From Actinomycetes bacterium (GTDB lineage: Bacteria; Actinomycetota; Acidimicrobiia; Acidimicrobiales; RAAP-2), in contig JAJZAC010000006.1 of the NCBI GenBank assembly GCA_021799615.1, positions 1 to 51,944 on the forward strand: a stretch of DNA of 51,944 nt, written 5' to 3'. Each line of letters starts with the position of its first letter. Position 1 is the stretch's first letter. The position numbers were made by a program, and so were the translations under genes. Of this stretch, positions 32,507 to 41,197 are shown one piece after another. A model generated the notes under the pieces. That model had not been told where the DNA came from. It made no database searches and worked only from the letters and a program-made list of their open reading frames with translations.

Positions 32507-34999
32507 CTATGGGCCGTTGGTTGTTTTTTTCGCTTCCACCACGACAGGTGCTGACCTGCGCGCGTTGAGTGCGCGTACGCGCCCTCGCAGCGCCGGTGGC
32601 GCACCGGCGCCACCCCGGGCGCCCAACGGTCGGACACGAACGGTGCGCCGCCCGCCGGGGGGCAGGTGGAACCACGAGTCGGACGGGACGTACCCGGGGA
32701 CCTCGATCGCCACCCACCGGGCGGCCCGGATGGTCGACACCTCGATCTCCCCGGCGCCTCCCCCGGCCGGCGCGGCGGCGGCCAGGCCCACGTCGGGCTC
32801 CGGGACCCAGCCGGGTTCGTCCAGGGCCACCACGTCCTCGAACACCGTCCGGCCCTGCGGCCCGGTCAACCGGACGGCCATCGTCGGGTACGGCACGGGT
32901 CCGAACCGGTGGGCACCGGTCAGGTCGGCGAACCGTCCGAGCAGCGTCACCGGCTCGACGGTGACCGAGCCGCCGGCCCGGAGCGAGACGGGTACCGCCA
33001 TCGCCTCGAGCGGCTCCGGCGCCTCGCCGTAGAGCTCGAGGTGCAACAAGCCCTCGACCCCCTCCGGGCGGTCGCACACCACGTGGAGCCGGAGCCCGTT
33101 CACGCCCTCGTCCGTCACCACCACGCTGACCGGCGCCCAGACCCGCGCCAGCGCGTAGTACGGCGCCTTCGGTAGGCCGGTGGCGTCGATCACCCCCCAG
33201 CCCGCACCCGGGCGCAGGTCACGCAGGCACACCAGCAGGGTGCCGGCGCACGGCGATCCCGGACGGCGCCACTCGGCCGCCGCCCCGGCCATCAGCTCGG
33301 CGACGGTGGCCCGGGCCAGGTCGAGGGCACGGCCGGCGTCGGCGAAGCGGGCCGCCCTCGGCTCGACCCCGAACCGGCGGGCGACGTACTCGTCGCGTAC
33401 GTCCTCCAGGTCCCAGGCCCGCCCGGTGTCGTGGTGGACGGCGGCCTTCCAGGCCGGATCGTGACCGGCCGCCGCCGGACCGCCGAACCACCGGTCGACG
33501 GTGGGGGGCTCGGGGGGCACGGCGAAGGCCAGACCCTCCGACACGAACCGGGGGGCTGCCCGGCGGGCGTCGTCCGGCGGGCGGCGGTACGTCCCGATGC
33601 CGAAGTAATGGCACACACCCTCGTCCGACCGGAACGGCGGGTCGCCCCCCGTCGGGCTCGACGGCAGGTAGGGCACGCCGGGGAGGAGGCCGGCGACGGT
33701 ACCGGGCAACGTCGAGCTCACCAGCGGGATCCGCCGCCGGCCGGCCTCCAGCCCGAACATGGCCGCCTGCTCCTCCAGCTCCTGCCCGCCGCACACCACG
33801 GCCAGGCACGGGTGCCCGCCACGGGGGCCGAACTGCTCGGTGACCTCGGCCACCACCTCGGCCGCGAAGTCGTCACCGTCCGGGGGGTCGAGGTAGCCGA
33901 GCATGCAGTCGTGCCACACGGCGATGCCCAGCTCGTCGCACAGGTCGACGACGGTGTCGCTGGCGTACACGGTGCCACCGGGCACCCGTACCAGGTTGCA
34001 GCCGGCGTCACGGGCCAACTCGAGGGTGGCCCGGACCTCGCCGGGGTCGTCGACCAAGCCGACCGGGTCCACGGGAAACCACGCCGCGCCCCGGGCGAAG
34101 ATCGGCGTGCCGTTCCATACCAGGGTGAACCCGCCGCCGGACCGGTCGGCTTCGACGGTGCGGAACCCCACCCGCCCGAGGAGGTGCTCCTCGCCGCCCC
34201 ATCCCAGCACCACCTCGGTGCGCGGCTGGCCACCGTGGGTGTGGGGCCACCACCGATCCACCTCGTCCAGCACCAGCGTGGCCCTGCGGCGGCCGCCGGG
34301 CGCGGCGACCAGCCCGGCCCGCACGCCGGCGGCCTCGACCCACGCCCTCCCGTCCCCGCCGTCGGCGTCGACGTCGGCCAGCTCCACGTGGACCCGGCCG
34401 CCGCCGCCGACGCACTCGGTCCGCAGGCCGACGAGGCGCGGGCACGGGGAGGTGACGAGGGTGACCGGGCGCCACGGACCCACCGGTGCCGGCGTCACCG
34501 TCCACCCCGGCTGGCGCCCCAGCAGCGTGGTGCGGAACCAGCGGAGGTTCTGGTGGGTGGCCAGGCCCGTCCTCCAGCGGGGGCGGGGACGCCGCACGGC
34601 GAGGAGGGGCGCGAGGGCCCGGAAGCAGATGGCCACGTCGGTCCGGCCCTCGGCCAGGGTCACCCGGGCACGGGTGGCACGGAACATGTTCACCGAGCGC
34701 GCCACCTCGACCCCGTCGACGAAGACCTCGGCCACCGACGCCAGGCCGGCGAGCTCGAGGGTGGCGGACCCCGTTCCCGCCGGGTGCTCGACGGTGCACC
34801 GGTACCACCAGTCGGCACCGTCGAGCTCCGCCGTCGTGGGCAGCGCACGCCCGGCCGCGTCCCAGGCCCCGGCCACCGTGCCGGGAACGGTGGCCGGGGT
34901 CCACCGGAGCGGCAGCCCGTCCAGGTCGTCGGGCACGGCCGCCTCCCCCGGCACCGTGCCGGCGCACTCCCACGCCGCACCGGCGAGCAGGTCAGGCAC
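32507..34999 (-). CDS. Glycoside hydrolase family 2, beta-mannosidase-like
   Basis: This 830-residue protein has GH2 layout: a sugar-binding jelly roll (RWTPATVPGTV, DWWYRCTVEHPAG, FVDGVEVARSVNMF), an Ig-like domain and a TIM barrel (NLVRVPGGTVYASDTVVDLCDELGI, VWHDCMLGY). The acid/base Glu appears in HPCLAVVCGGQE, where most relatives read GNE, and the nucleophile Glu in RFVSEGLAF. No signal peptide is visible, so it is probably cytoplasmic, odd for a glycan-degrading enzyme. The GTG start overlaps the DUF1839 stop by 8 bases. It may trim or transfer a mannosyl-like sugar within this pathway. Confidence 0.85.
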   Translation of the reverse strand: MPDLLAGAAWECAGTVPGEAAVPDDLDGLPLRWTPATVPGTVAGAWDAAGRALPTTAELDGADWWYRCTVEHPAGTGSATLELAGLASVAEVFVDGVEVARSVNMFRATRARVTLAEGRTDVAICFRALAPLLAVRRPRPRWRTGLATHQNLRWFRTTLLGRQPGWTVTPAPVGPWRPVTLVTSPCPRLVGLRTECVGGGGRVHVELADVDADGGDGRAWVEAAGVRAGLVAAPGGRRRATLVLDEVDRWWPHTHGGQPRTEVVLGWGGEEHLLGRVGFRTVEADRSGGGFTLVWNGTPIFARGAAWFPVDPVGLVDDPGEVRATLELARDAGCNLVRVPGGTVYASDTVVDLCDELGIAVWHDCMLGYLDPPDGDDFAAEVVAEVTEQFGPRGGHPCLAVVCGGQELEEQAAMFGLEAGRRRIPLVSSTLPGTVAGLLPGVPYLPSSPTGGDPPFRSDEGVCHYFGIGTYRRPPDDARRAAPRFVSEGLAFAVPPEPPTVDRWFGGPAAAGHDPAWKAAVHHDTGRAWDLEDVRDEYVARRFGVEPRAARFADAGRALDLARATVAELMAGAAAEWRRPGSPCAGTLLVCLRDLRPGAGWGVIDATGLPKAPYYALARVWAPVSVVVTDEGVNGLRLHVVCDRPEGVEGLLHLELYGEAPEPLEAMAVPVSLRAGGSVTVEPVTLLGRFADLTGAHRFGPVPYPTMAVRLTGPQGRTVFEDVVALDEPGWVPEPDVGLAAAAPAGGGAGEIEVSTIRAARWVAIEVPGYVPSDSWFHLPPGGRRTVRVRPLGARGGAGAPPALRGRVRALNARRSAPVVVEAKKTTNGP

Positions 35000-35963
35000 C
35001 GAGCCGCGCCTCCACGATCTCGACGCCCCGGTTCCAGCCGGCCGTCATCTGGGCCAGGGGGCCGTCGAGGTCGCCGCTCCGGCCCCGGGCCCGCCGGGCC
35101 AGTACGAACTGGAGCGTCTTCGCCGCCTCGGCCGCACCGGCGAGCGCCGCTGACGCCGGCGCCAGGTCACCCACGTGGGGATCGAGCCACGTCGCCAGGG
35201 ATGCCGCCAGCTCGGCGCCGGCTCCGAACTGCCGGCAGGTCCCGAAGGCGTAGGCGTGGAACGCCTCGGGCCCCGAGGCGGCCAACCAGGGGAGGTCGTC
35301 ACGGATGCGCCGTCCCAGCTCGCCCACGGGGTCGCCGGGCACGCGGCGGTCCAGGTGGTCGCGCGCGGTGGCGACGACCCGGTCGACCAGGTCTGCGGGG
35401 GTGCGGGCACCGCCGATCTTCACCACCTCGACGTACGGCGGGAGGGCCGGTGGCGCCGAGCCGACCACGGCGGCGGCGTCCGCGCCGTCCACCTCGAAGT
35501 AGCCCCCGTTGTGGAAGTAGCCGACGGCCGGCCCGTCGCGGTCGAAGGCGTTGGCCACGATCGTCGTCTTGGTGTGCTCGATCCGGTAGGAGACGCCCGC
35601 CGTGTCCGGAAGGAACCAGGCGTCCGCCTCCACGGTGAGGAGGTGGCCGAGCCCGAGGTGCTCGTCGACGTGCTCGGCCAGGGGCCGCCACACGTTGAGC
35701 TCGGCGACCTCGATGCCGTAGAGGGAACGCAGGTCCTCGACCGGGTACTTGGAGAAGGTCCACTGGTCACCCTCGAACCCGGCGCTCAGGGTGAAGGCGG
35801 TACCGGCCACCGGGTCGAGCCCGAGCGAGGCGAGCACCTCGATCCATACGTCGATGGCGCAGTTCGTCTCGGTCCAGATCCGGTCGGGGGCGTGCAGGGG
35901 GTGGGGCCGGTACCCGGCAGCGTCGAGCTCGAGGAGCCGGCGAGGCCAGGGCCCCCGCCTCAC
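34992..35963 (-). CDS. DUF1839 family protein
   Basis: This 323-residue protein carries the strongly patterned DUF1839 core: RIWTETNCAIDVWIEVLASLGLDP, FTLSAGFEGDQWTFSKYP, YGIEVAELNVWRPLAEHV, VEADAWFLPDT and YRIEHTKTTIVANAFD. The chemistry is unknown. In other bacteria DUF1839 genes lie beside amino acid:[carrier protein] ligases, as here, where the GTG at 35963 overlaps the ligase stop (GTGA). That tie suggests it acts on the aminoacyl-carrier protein, perhaps as a transferase or acceptor enzyme, which is inference. The conserved Glu, Asp, His and Cys residues could form an active site. Confidence 0.85.
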   Translation of the reverse strand: MRRGPWPRRLLELDAAGYRPHPLHAPDRIWTETNCAIDVWIEVLASLGLDPVAGTAFTLSAGFEGDQWTFSKYPVEDLRSLYGIEVAELNVWRPLAEHVDEHLGLGHLLTVEADAWFLPDTAGVSYRIEHTKTTIVANAFDRDGPAVGYFHNGGYFEVDGADAAAVVGSAPPALPPYVEVVKIGGARTPADLVDRVVATARDHLDRRVPGDPVGELGRRIRDDLPWLAASGPEAFHAYAFGTCRQFGAGAELAASLATWLDPHVGDLAPASAALAGAAEAAKTLQFVLARRARGRSGDLDGPLAQMTAGWNRGVEIVEARLGA

Positions 35964-36868
35964 GGCCACAAGGCGGCCCGGACCGGTGCCGGCCACCGGT
36001 CGGTCCGGATGCCGTGCCGGGCGAACAGGGCGAGGGTGATGCGGTCGACGCCGAACCCGAAGCAGGCGGTGTGGGCCACCTCGCCGTCGGCCGTCGTGAT
36101 GCCGAAGGGCAGGGCGAAATGGTCGAGGTGGCAGTTGGCCGAGCACAGGGCGACCGGTGGGCCGTCGTCGACGTGCGCCACCAGTTCCAGCTTCAGCACC
36201 TGGTCCCGCTGGCTGGCGGCCAGGATCCGGCCGGCCCGGCCGAAGAACGGGTCGTTGGCCACCTCGGTCTCGACCTCGAGCCCGAGGCCGGCGAGGACGT
36301 CCGCCCCCCGCTGCGCCCACCGGTCCCGGTGGCGGCGGGCCCCCTCCGGCCCGTCGAGGGCGACGTAGTCGTGCTGACGGAAGCTCTGCATGCGGAACGG
36401 GTCGGTGCTGGGTTCGTGGCGGAAGCACCATCCGGACACCTCGACCAGGCGGCCCCCCTCGGGGAGGGTGCCGGCGCACGTCGGGTAGAGCGGGTGGCAG
36501 ACGGCCGGGCACAGGACGACGTCGGTCGGCGGCAGGTGGTCGGCCCACGGCGCTCCCGACTCGACGGCGGCCAGCAGGTCGGCATGGGCGGCCTCGTCGC
36601 CGCCGAACGAGTGGACGGATCCCATCAGGTCGGGGAAGGACTCGAGGTACCCGCTCTTCTCGAAGACGGTCCGCGGCATCACGGGCGGGAACCGGACTGA
36701 CGCCACCGGCAGCCCGGCCCCGGCCCGCAGGATCACGTCCTCGAGCCCGGCGACGACCGCTTCGTAGGAGGCGGACCGGCCGTCGACGCCCGCCGCCGAG
36801 GTGGGCACGAGCAGCCCGGCCTCGACGAGTGCCGCCCGCAGGCGGGCCCGGCCGTCGCCGGCCGTCAC
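35960..36868 (-). CDS. Amino acid:[acyl-carrier-protein] ligase (class II SerRS-like)
   Basis: This 302-residue homologue of the atypical seryl-tRNA synthetase catalytic core lacks any tRNA-binding domain. Motif 2 reads GWCFRHEPSTDPFRMQSFRQHDYVAL and motif 3 reads CFGFGVDRITLALF, with the conserved Arg. Likely zinc ligands are the Cys of AVCHPLYPT, the Glu of RHEPS and the second Cys of CSANCHLDHF. The known family activates a small amino acid with ATP and loads it onto phosphopantetheine of a stand-alone carrier protein. The GTG start overlaps the dehydrogenase stop. The amino acid cannot be read from the sequence. Confidence 0.88.
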   Translation of the reverse strand: MTAGDGRARLRAALVEAGLLVPTSAAGVDGRSASYEAVVAGLEDVILRAGAGLPVASVRFPPVMPRTVFEKSGYLESFPDLMGSVHSFGGDEAAHADLLAAVESGAPWADHLPPTDVVLCPAVCHPLYPTCAGTLPEGGRLVEVSGWCFRHEPSTDPFRMQSFRQHDYVALDGPEGARRHRDRWAQRGADVLAGLGLEVETEVANDPFFGRAGRILAASQRDQVLKLELVAHVDDGPPVALCSANCHLDHFALPFGITTADGEVAHTACFGFGVDRITLALFARHGIRTDRWPAPVRAALWP

Positions 36869-38037
36869 TCCACCCCCCGGTGGACCAGGAGCAGCTGGGC
36901 GTTGTTGCCCAGGATCCGGTCGTTGTTGACCATGAGCGCGGCCCCGTAGGCGTCGCGGAGGTGGCGACCGAGCCCGTAGGGACCGCCGTCGCGGTACCCG
37001 GCCATGCCGCACACCTGCACGGCCCGGTGCACGACATCGACGACGAGCGTCGAGGCGGAGACCTTGAGCGAGTTCATGGCCAGGGCGAAGCCGACCGACG
37101 ACAGGACACCGGGGTCGTCCCGGGCGTCGTCGAACCGGCGGGCCCCGCCCCGCACGGCGTCGGCCAGCTGCCCGTGGACGGCCAGCAGTTCGGCAACCCG
37201 GCGGGCGGCTTCGGGCGGCGTGCCCGGGGACTTGCGCGCCGCGGCCTGGACGAACGCCCGTGCCCGCTGGGCGGCGGCCGAGGCGATGCCCCACCACACG
37301 GCACCCCACAGCACATGGGCCACCGGCAGCATGGTCCGGGCCGAGATCTCGCCGTAGGGCTCGGGCAGCACGAGGTCGTCGTCGCCCGAGGCGCGCAGCA
37401 CGAACCCCGGGCTGCACGTACCCCGGAATCCCAGGGTGTCCCACTCGCTCACCTGCTCGAGCTCCAGGTCCGGGGGACGGCACACCACCAGCACCTGGTC
37501 GTTGGGCGGGCTGGCCGCATCGCGCCGGGCGGTGACCAGCACGGCGTCGGCCTGGGCGCCGTACGAGATGACGGGCGCCTCCTTCACCAGGTGGAAGCGC
37601 CCGCCCCCACGTTCCAGGGCGCACCGGCTGGAGCGCACATCGCCCCCGATGCCCACCTCGGTGGTGGCGGAGGCCAGCAGCAGTGGGCGGTCGACCAGGC
37701 CGGCGGTGAGCTCCCGCAGGGCGGGGGTGTTCCCGTGGCGAGCCAGGCACGCCACCTGGATGTGGTGCATGGCCAGCACCATGGCGCTCGACGCGCACTG
37801 CCGGCCGAGCGCGGCGACCGACTCGGCCACCTCCGACAACGGCCGGTCGGGCCCGCCCAGGGCGGCCGGGACCAGCGCGGCCAGGACACCCTCTGCCGCC
37901 AGGGCGGCGAGGGCCTCGGTCGGGAACCGAGCCCGGCGGTCGACGTCCGCGGCGTGGGCGGCGGCCACCGCGTCGGCCACGTTCGTCACCGTCGCCACCA
38001 GCTCGGCGGTCGGCGCCGGGCCCGAGCCGTCACCCAC
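36865..38037 (-). CDS. Acyl-CoA dehydrogenase-like flavoprotein
   Basis: This 390-residue protein has the acyl-CoA dehydrogenase fold: an N-terminal helical domain (LAALAAEGVLAALVPAALGG), a middle beta domain (ASATTEVGIGGDV, WDTLGFRGTCSPGFVL) and a C-terminal helical domain ending VHRAVQVCGMAGYRDGGPYGLGRHLRDAYGAALM. The catalytic Glu of canonical enzymes is not clearly present. The ATG or GTG start overlaps the carrier-protein stop by 8 bases. In carrier-protein contexts such flavoproteins oxidise tethered aminoacyl groups (for example prolyl to pyrrolyl), so it may act on the aminoacyl-ACP loaded here. Confidence 0.85.
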   Translation of the reverse strand: MGDGSGPAPTAELVATVTNVADAVAAAHAADVDRRARFPTEALAALAAEGVLAALVPAALGGPDRPLSEVAESVAALGRQCASSAMVLAMHHIQVACLARHGNTPALRELTAGLVDRPLLLASATTEVGIGGDVRSSRCALERGGGRFHLVKEAPVISYGAQADAVLVTARRDAASPPNDQVLVVCRPPDLELEQVSEWDTLGFRGTCSPGFVLRASGDDDLVLPEPYGEISARTMLPVAHVLWGAVWWGIASAAAQRARAFVQAAARKSPGTPPEAARRVAELLAVHGQLADAVRGGARRFDDARDDPGVLSSVGFALAMNSLKVSASTLVVDVVHRAVQVCGMAGYRDGGPYGLGRHLRDAYGAALMVNNDRILGNNAQLLLVHRGVE

Positions 38038-38278
38038 CGAGCAGTTCCTCGAGGGCGGCGCGGATGGCTGCCACCGACTCGAAGGTGTCCTTGCGCAACA
38101 GGTGTTCGGGGAACTCCACGTCGAACTCGTCCTCGATGCCGAGCATCACGTTGACGCTGGCGTGGGACGTCATGCCCGCCGCATACAGGTCGGCGGTGTC
38201 GTCCAACTCCTCCACGCCACGGGGAAGGCGCGCATGCGCGCCGAGCACCATCCGGATCCGATCCTCGACGTCAGCCAT
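38030..38278 (-). CDS. Acyl carrier protein, stand-alone
   Basis: This 82-residue helical protein has the phosphopantetheine site in DLYAAGMTSHASVNVM. The Ser of TSH, at about residue 38, replaces the usual DSL context, as in carrier partners of aa:CP ligases. The helix VNVMLGIEDEFDVEFPEHLL follows. The start MADVEDRIRM is chosen; the track adds an upstream extension overlapping the transferase gene. The gene sits between the activating AcpS-type enzyme and the flavoprotein. Confidence 0.9.
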   Translation of the reverse strand: MADVEDRIRMVLGAHARLPRGVEELDDTADLYAAGMTSHASVNVMLGIEDEFDVEFPEHLLRKDTFESVAAIRAALEELLGG

Positions 38279-38777
38279 CTCCTCCACCTCGATCGACCTG
38301 TGGTCCGCTCCCGGACCCGAGCTCATCGTGCCAGCTCCGAGCTTCGCACAACGCCAGCACGACCGCAGCGGCGACACCGCCGTGATGGGTGAGGCTCACC
38401 GCCCACGAGATGACACCGACATCGGTGGCCCGGGAGGCGGCCCCGCCCGAGAGCGCGAGCTCGCACGCCCCCGACGGCCGCCGGCGCACCTCGATCTCCG
38501 TCCACGACGGGGCCCACCCGTCGGGGGCGAGCACCTTGACGACGGCCTCTTTGGCCGCGAAGCGGGCAGCCAGGCTCTCGGCCGCGTCCGGACCGGCCAC
38601 CGGCCACCGGCTGTCCGACCGCTCGGCCGCCGTGAACAGGCGCCGGGCGTAGCGGTCGCCGAAGGCGGCCAGCGAGGCGGCCACCTCCTCCACGGCGACG
38701 ACGTCGATCCCGGCCCGGTAGCGCAGCCCGGCGGGAGGCGCCGGGGCCCGCATGGCCGCAGCCATGGCCTCCGCCAT
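38271..38777 (-). CDS. Holo-ACP synthase-type 4'-phosphopantetheinyl transferase
   Basis: A protein of about 168 residues with the AcpS signature: AGIDVVAVEEV near the N-terminus, RRLFTAAERSD, then ARFAAKEAVVKVLA and AVSLTHHGGVAAAVVLA. It transfers phosphopantetheine from CoA to a carrier-protein Ser, almost certainly the adjacent ACP. The start is uncertain: 38777 (MAEAM) is chosen, while 38861 would overlap the upstream glycosyltransferase and 38753 is also possible. The end overlaps the ACP start by 8 bases. A dedicated copy beside one ACP suggests that the ACP is not served by the housekeeping enzyme. Confidence 0.85.
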   Translation of the reverse strand: MAEAMAAAMRAPAPPAGLRYRAGIDVVAVEEVAASLAAFGDRYARRLFTAAERSDSRWPVAGPDAAESLAARFAAKEAVVKVLAPDGWAPSWTEIEVRRRPSGACELALSGGAASRATDVGVISWAVSLTHHGGVAAAVVLALCEARSWHDELGSGSGPQVDRGGGDG

Positions 38778-38841
38778 CGCCGCCGGTTCGACCCGGCGCG
38801 ACCTGCGGCCGCCGCCCGCCCCCGGTACCGGCCGGCCGTGG

Positions 38842-39996
38842 TCAGGCGCGGGCCAGGGCATCCCGGTAACACTCCCGGTACCGTCCGGCGATCACCTGCC
38901 AGGCGAAGTCCTCGACCCGCGCCCGCCCGGCGGCGGCCAGCCGGGCCCGACGGGCGGGGTCGGCGAGGAGCCCGGCCAGGAGCTCGGCGAACCGCGACGG
39001 GTCGGTCGGGTCGACGAGGACACCGTCCACCCCGTCGGTGACGAACTCCGGCGGGCCGCCCCGTCCGGTGGCCAGCACCGCGACCCCCGCCCGCCACGCC
39101 TCGAGGACCACGATGCCGAACGGTTCCAGACGGCTCGGCATGACGAACAGCTCGGCGCCGGCCATGGCCGCGGCCACGTCGTCGCGGTCGAGCCGCCCGG
39201 GGAAGTGCACCCGGTCGGCGATCCCGAGGCTGGTGGCCAGGGCACCCAGGCGCTCCCGCTCGGCACCGTCGCCGGCGACCACCAGGTCCGCCGTGCGGGC
39301 GGCGGGCGAGACGGCGGCGTACGCCGCCAGCAGCAGGTCGAACCCCTTCTTCTCCACCACCCGGCCCACGGCCAGGACATAGGGGGCGGCCGGGGCCCGG
39401 CGCCACCGCCCGGCCGGCGGTGCGGCCAGGTCGACACCGTTGAAGACGACGCGGCCCCGACCCGCCGCCAGCCCGAAACGGTCCTCGGCGTCGGCCAGCG
39501 TGAACGCCGAACAGGCCGTGACGACGGCCGCGTGCCGGAGGGCGGACCGCAGCGAGGCACGCAGGACGGTGGAGCGCTCGAAGATGTCGGCGTCGTCCAT
39601 CACCGTCTCGCCCTGCAGCGTGACCACCACCGGCAGGCGCCGCCAGGCGCCGAGGGCGGCGGCATAGGCGCCGTTGGGCCCGAAGCACTGGACGTGGAGC
39701 ACCTGGGGGCGGAACTCGTCGACAGCCCGCCCCAGGGCGCGCAGGGCGCGCAGGGCACCGGGACCGGACCGGGTCAGCGGTCCGGGCCGGGCCGCCGGCA
39801 GCGGCAGGGGGAAGCGCCGCACGGTGATCCCGTCGAGCACCTGACGGCTGGGCGGGTCCCGGTCGTCGGAGGTGCCCGTCCACACCTCCACCTCGTCACC
39901 GGCCTCGCGCAGGGTACGGGCCAGGTGGCGGGTGAGCTCCTCGACCCCGCCGAGGGCGGGGAGGTACGAGCTGGGCACGAGGGCGATCCTCGTCAC
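38842..39996 (-). CDS. Glycosyltransferase family 4 protein
   Basis: This 384-residue GT-B enzyme has an N-terminal PSSYLPALGGVEELTRHLA (the GG loop typical of mannosyl and GlcNAc transferases). The C-terminal half has AVGRVVEKKGFDLLLAAYA, VAGDGAERERL, VHFPGRLDRDDVAAAMAGA and the donor-site Glu in LEPFGIVVLEAWRAG. It transfers a nucleotide sugar to a lipid or glycan acceptor; the donor is not predictable. It lies immediately upstream of the AcpS/ACP genes (65-base gap to the chosen start), so it may be the first gene of the aa:CP operon. Confidence 0.88.
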   Translation of the reverse strand: MTRIALVPSSYLPALGGVEELTRHLARTLREAGDEVEVWTGTSDDRDPPSRQVLDGITVRRFPLPLPAARPGPLTRSGPGALRALRALGRAVDEFRPQVLHVQCFGPNGAYAAALGAWRRLPVVVTLQGETVMDDADIFERSTVLRASLRSALRHAAVVTACSAFTLADAEDRFGLAAGRGRVVFNGVDLAAPPAGRWRRAPAAPYVLAVGRVVEKKGFDLLLAAYAAVSPAARTADLVVAGDGAERERLGALATSLGIADRVHFPGRLDRDDVAAAMAGAELFVMPSRLEPFGIVVLEAWRAGVAVLATGRGGPPEFVTDGVDGVLVDPTDPSRFAELLAGLLADPARRARLAAAGRARVEDFAWQVIAGRYRECYRDALARA

Positions 39997-40069
39997 GCCG
40001 GCACCGCCGGGCCGTCACTGCTCCCTGCGTCGGGCACGCCGGGAACGTACCAGGCGGCAGCGGACCAGG

Positions 40070-41146
40070 TCAGCCGATGGTCGGGTTCAGCCAGGGCTCC
40101 ACCGCTGCCAGGGTGGCTCCCGTCGGCATGGGGGCGACGTTGCTCCACTGCCCGACGCCGGGGGACCAGTAGGCGGAGAAGGCCGCCGCGTACCAGCCGG
40201 ACAGGAAGTTCTGCTCGGCACAGTCGCAGTTGGGTGCCCAGCTCGCGGGGTGGATGCCGAGGATGTTCTCGATCTGGGCGTGGCCGCCCTGGGGATCGAC
40301 GGCGGCGGCGTCGACCTCGTGACCGATCTCGAAGGCGACGATGCCGGCCAGCTGCTGGACCGTCTCACCCGGGAACACGTAGAGGGTCGAGGTGCCGCCG
40401 GCCTGTCCCCAGGTGAAGGTGGTGTTGCCGTAGAAGCCGGGAGACGGGGCGTCGGCGATGGGCAGGAACTGGATGGAGTAGCCGGGGATCCGCTGCCACG
40501 GGTACCGCACCAGGGTGAGCGCGTCGGCACCGAGCTGCTGGGGGGTCGCCGTGGCCGGCGGCGCGGCTGCCGGAGCCGCCGGCGGCGGGGCCGCGGTCGG
40601 CGGAGCGGTGCTGGCCGGGGCCGTGGTCGGCGGGACGGTCGTGGGCGGTGCCGCGGTGGGCGGGGCCGTGGTGGGCGGAGCCGTGGGCGGCGGCACGGTG
40701 GTGGGCGGAGCCGTGGGCGGCGGCACGGTGGTGGGCGGAGCCGTGGGCGGCGGCACGGTGGTGGGCGGGACGGTGGTGGGCGGAACCGGGTGCGAGGTGG
40801 AGGCCTCCCTGGCCCGCATCGGTGCCGCCACCGCAGCCACGGAGCGGGGACCCGGGGTGCCGTTGCCGCTGCTCCCGCCGAAGCCGGCGGCGCCGGCGAC
40901 GCCAGCTGCGGCCAGCACCGACAACGCCACCGCTGCCTGCAGGGAACGGGCGCTCAGCGAGCGGCCATACAGCGCCCGCCGCACCGCGTTGGCCACTCCC
41001 GGGCGGCGTCGGTCGGGACCCCGGTAGCCGGGGACGGCCACGGTGGCCGCATAGGTGGCGTCGTCGGACGGCGACGCCGGTACGGCGACGTCGTCGGCCT
41101 CGAGTCCATCGGCAAGGGGGGCAGGATCTTGCATCTCGGTCTCCAT
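40070..41146 (-). CDS. Membrane-anchored protein with Pro/Thr repeats and a C-terminal domain
   Basis: This 358-residue protein has a cytoplasmic N-tail with YRGPDRRR, one helix (AAVALSVLAAAGVAGAAGFGG, about residue 69) and a Pro/Thr/Val repeat stalk (PPTTVPPPTAPPTT). The folded C-terminal domain has VAFEIGHEVDAAAV and NCDCAEQNFLSGWYAAAF. The EIGHEVD segment recalls an HExxH-like metallopeptidase site, but the second His is absent, so activity is doubtful. The domain may be a wall-facing binding module. Divergent from the third GT gene. Confidence 0.7.
   Translation of the reverse strand: METEMQDPAPLADGLEADDVAVPASPSDDATYAATVAVPGYRGPDRRRPGVANAVRRALYGRSLSARSLQAAVALSVLAAAGVAGAAGFGGSSGNGTPGPRSVAAVAAPMRAREASTSHPVPPTTVPPTTVPPPTAPPTTVPPPTAPPTTVPPPTAPPTTAPPTAAPPTTVPPTTAPASTAPPTAAPPPAAPAAAPPATATPQQLGADALTLVRYPWQRIPGYSIQFLPIADAPSPGFYGNTTFTWGQAGGTSTLYVFPGETVQQLAGIVAFEIGHEVDAAAVDPQGGHAQIENILGIHPASWAPNCDCAEQNFLSGWYAAAFSAYWSPGVGQWSNVAPMPTGATLAAVEPWLNPTIG
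40681..40769. repeat. Three 30-bp tandem repeats encoding PPTAPPTTVP
   Basis: Three near-identical copies of a 30-base unit (CCGTGGGCGGCGGCACGGTG...) sit in the stalk of the Pro/Thr-rich membrane protein, in frame (10 residues each). The near identity suggests recent expansion; copy number may vary between strains. Confidence 0.85.
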
Positions 41147-41197
41147 GACGCCCGGGATGGGCGCTCACCGTCCCATCGGCGCGACCGGGACCCACCT

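Noticed and set aside
40681-40769. Tandem 30-bp repeats considered as a CRISPR array
   Set aside because: There are no spacers. The units are contiguous, in frame and encode a Pro/Thr stalk.
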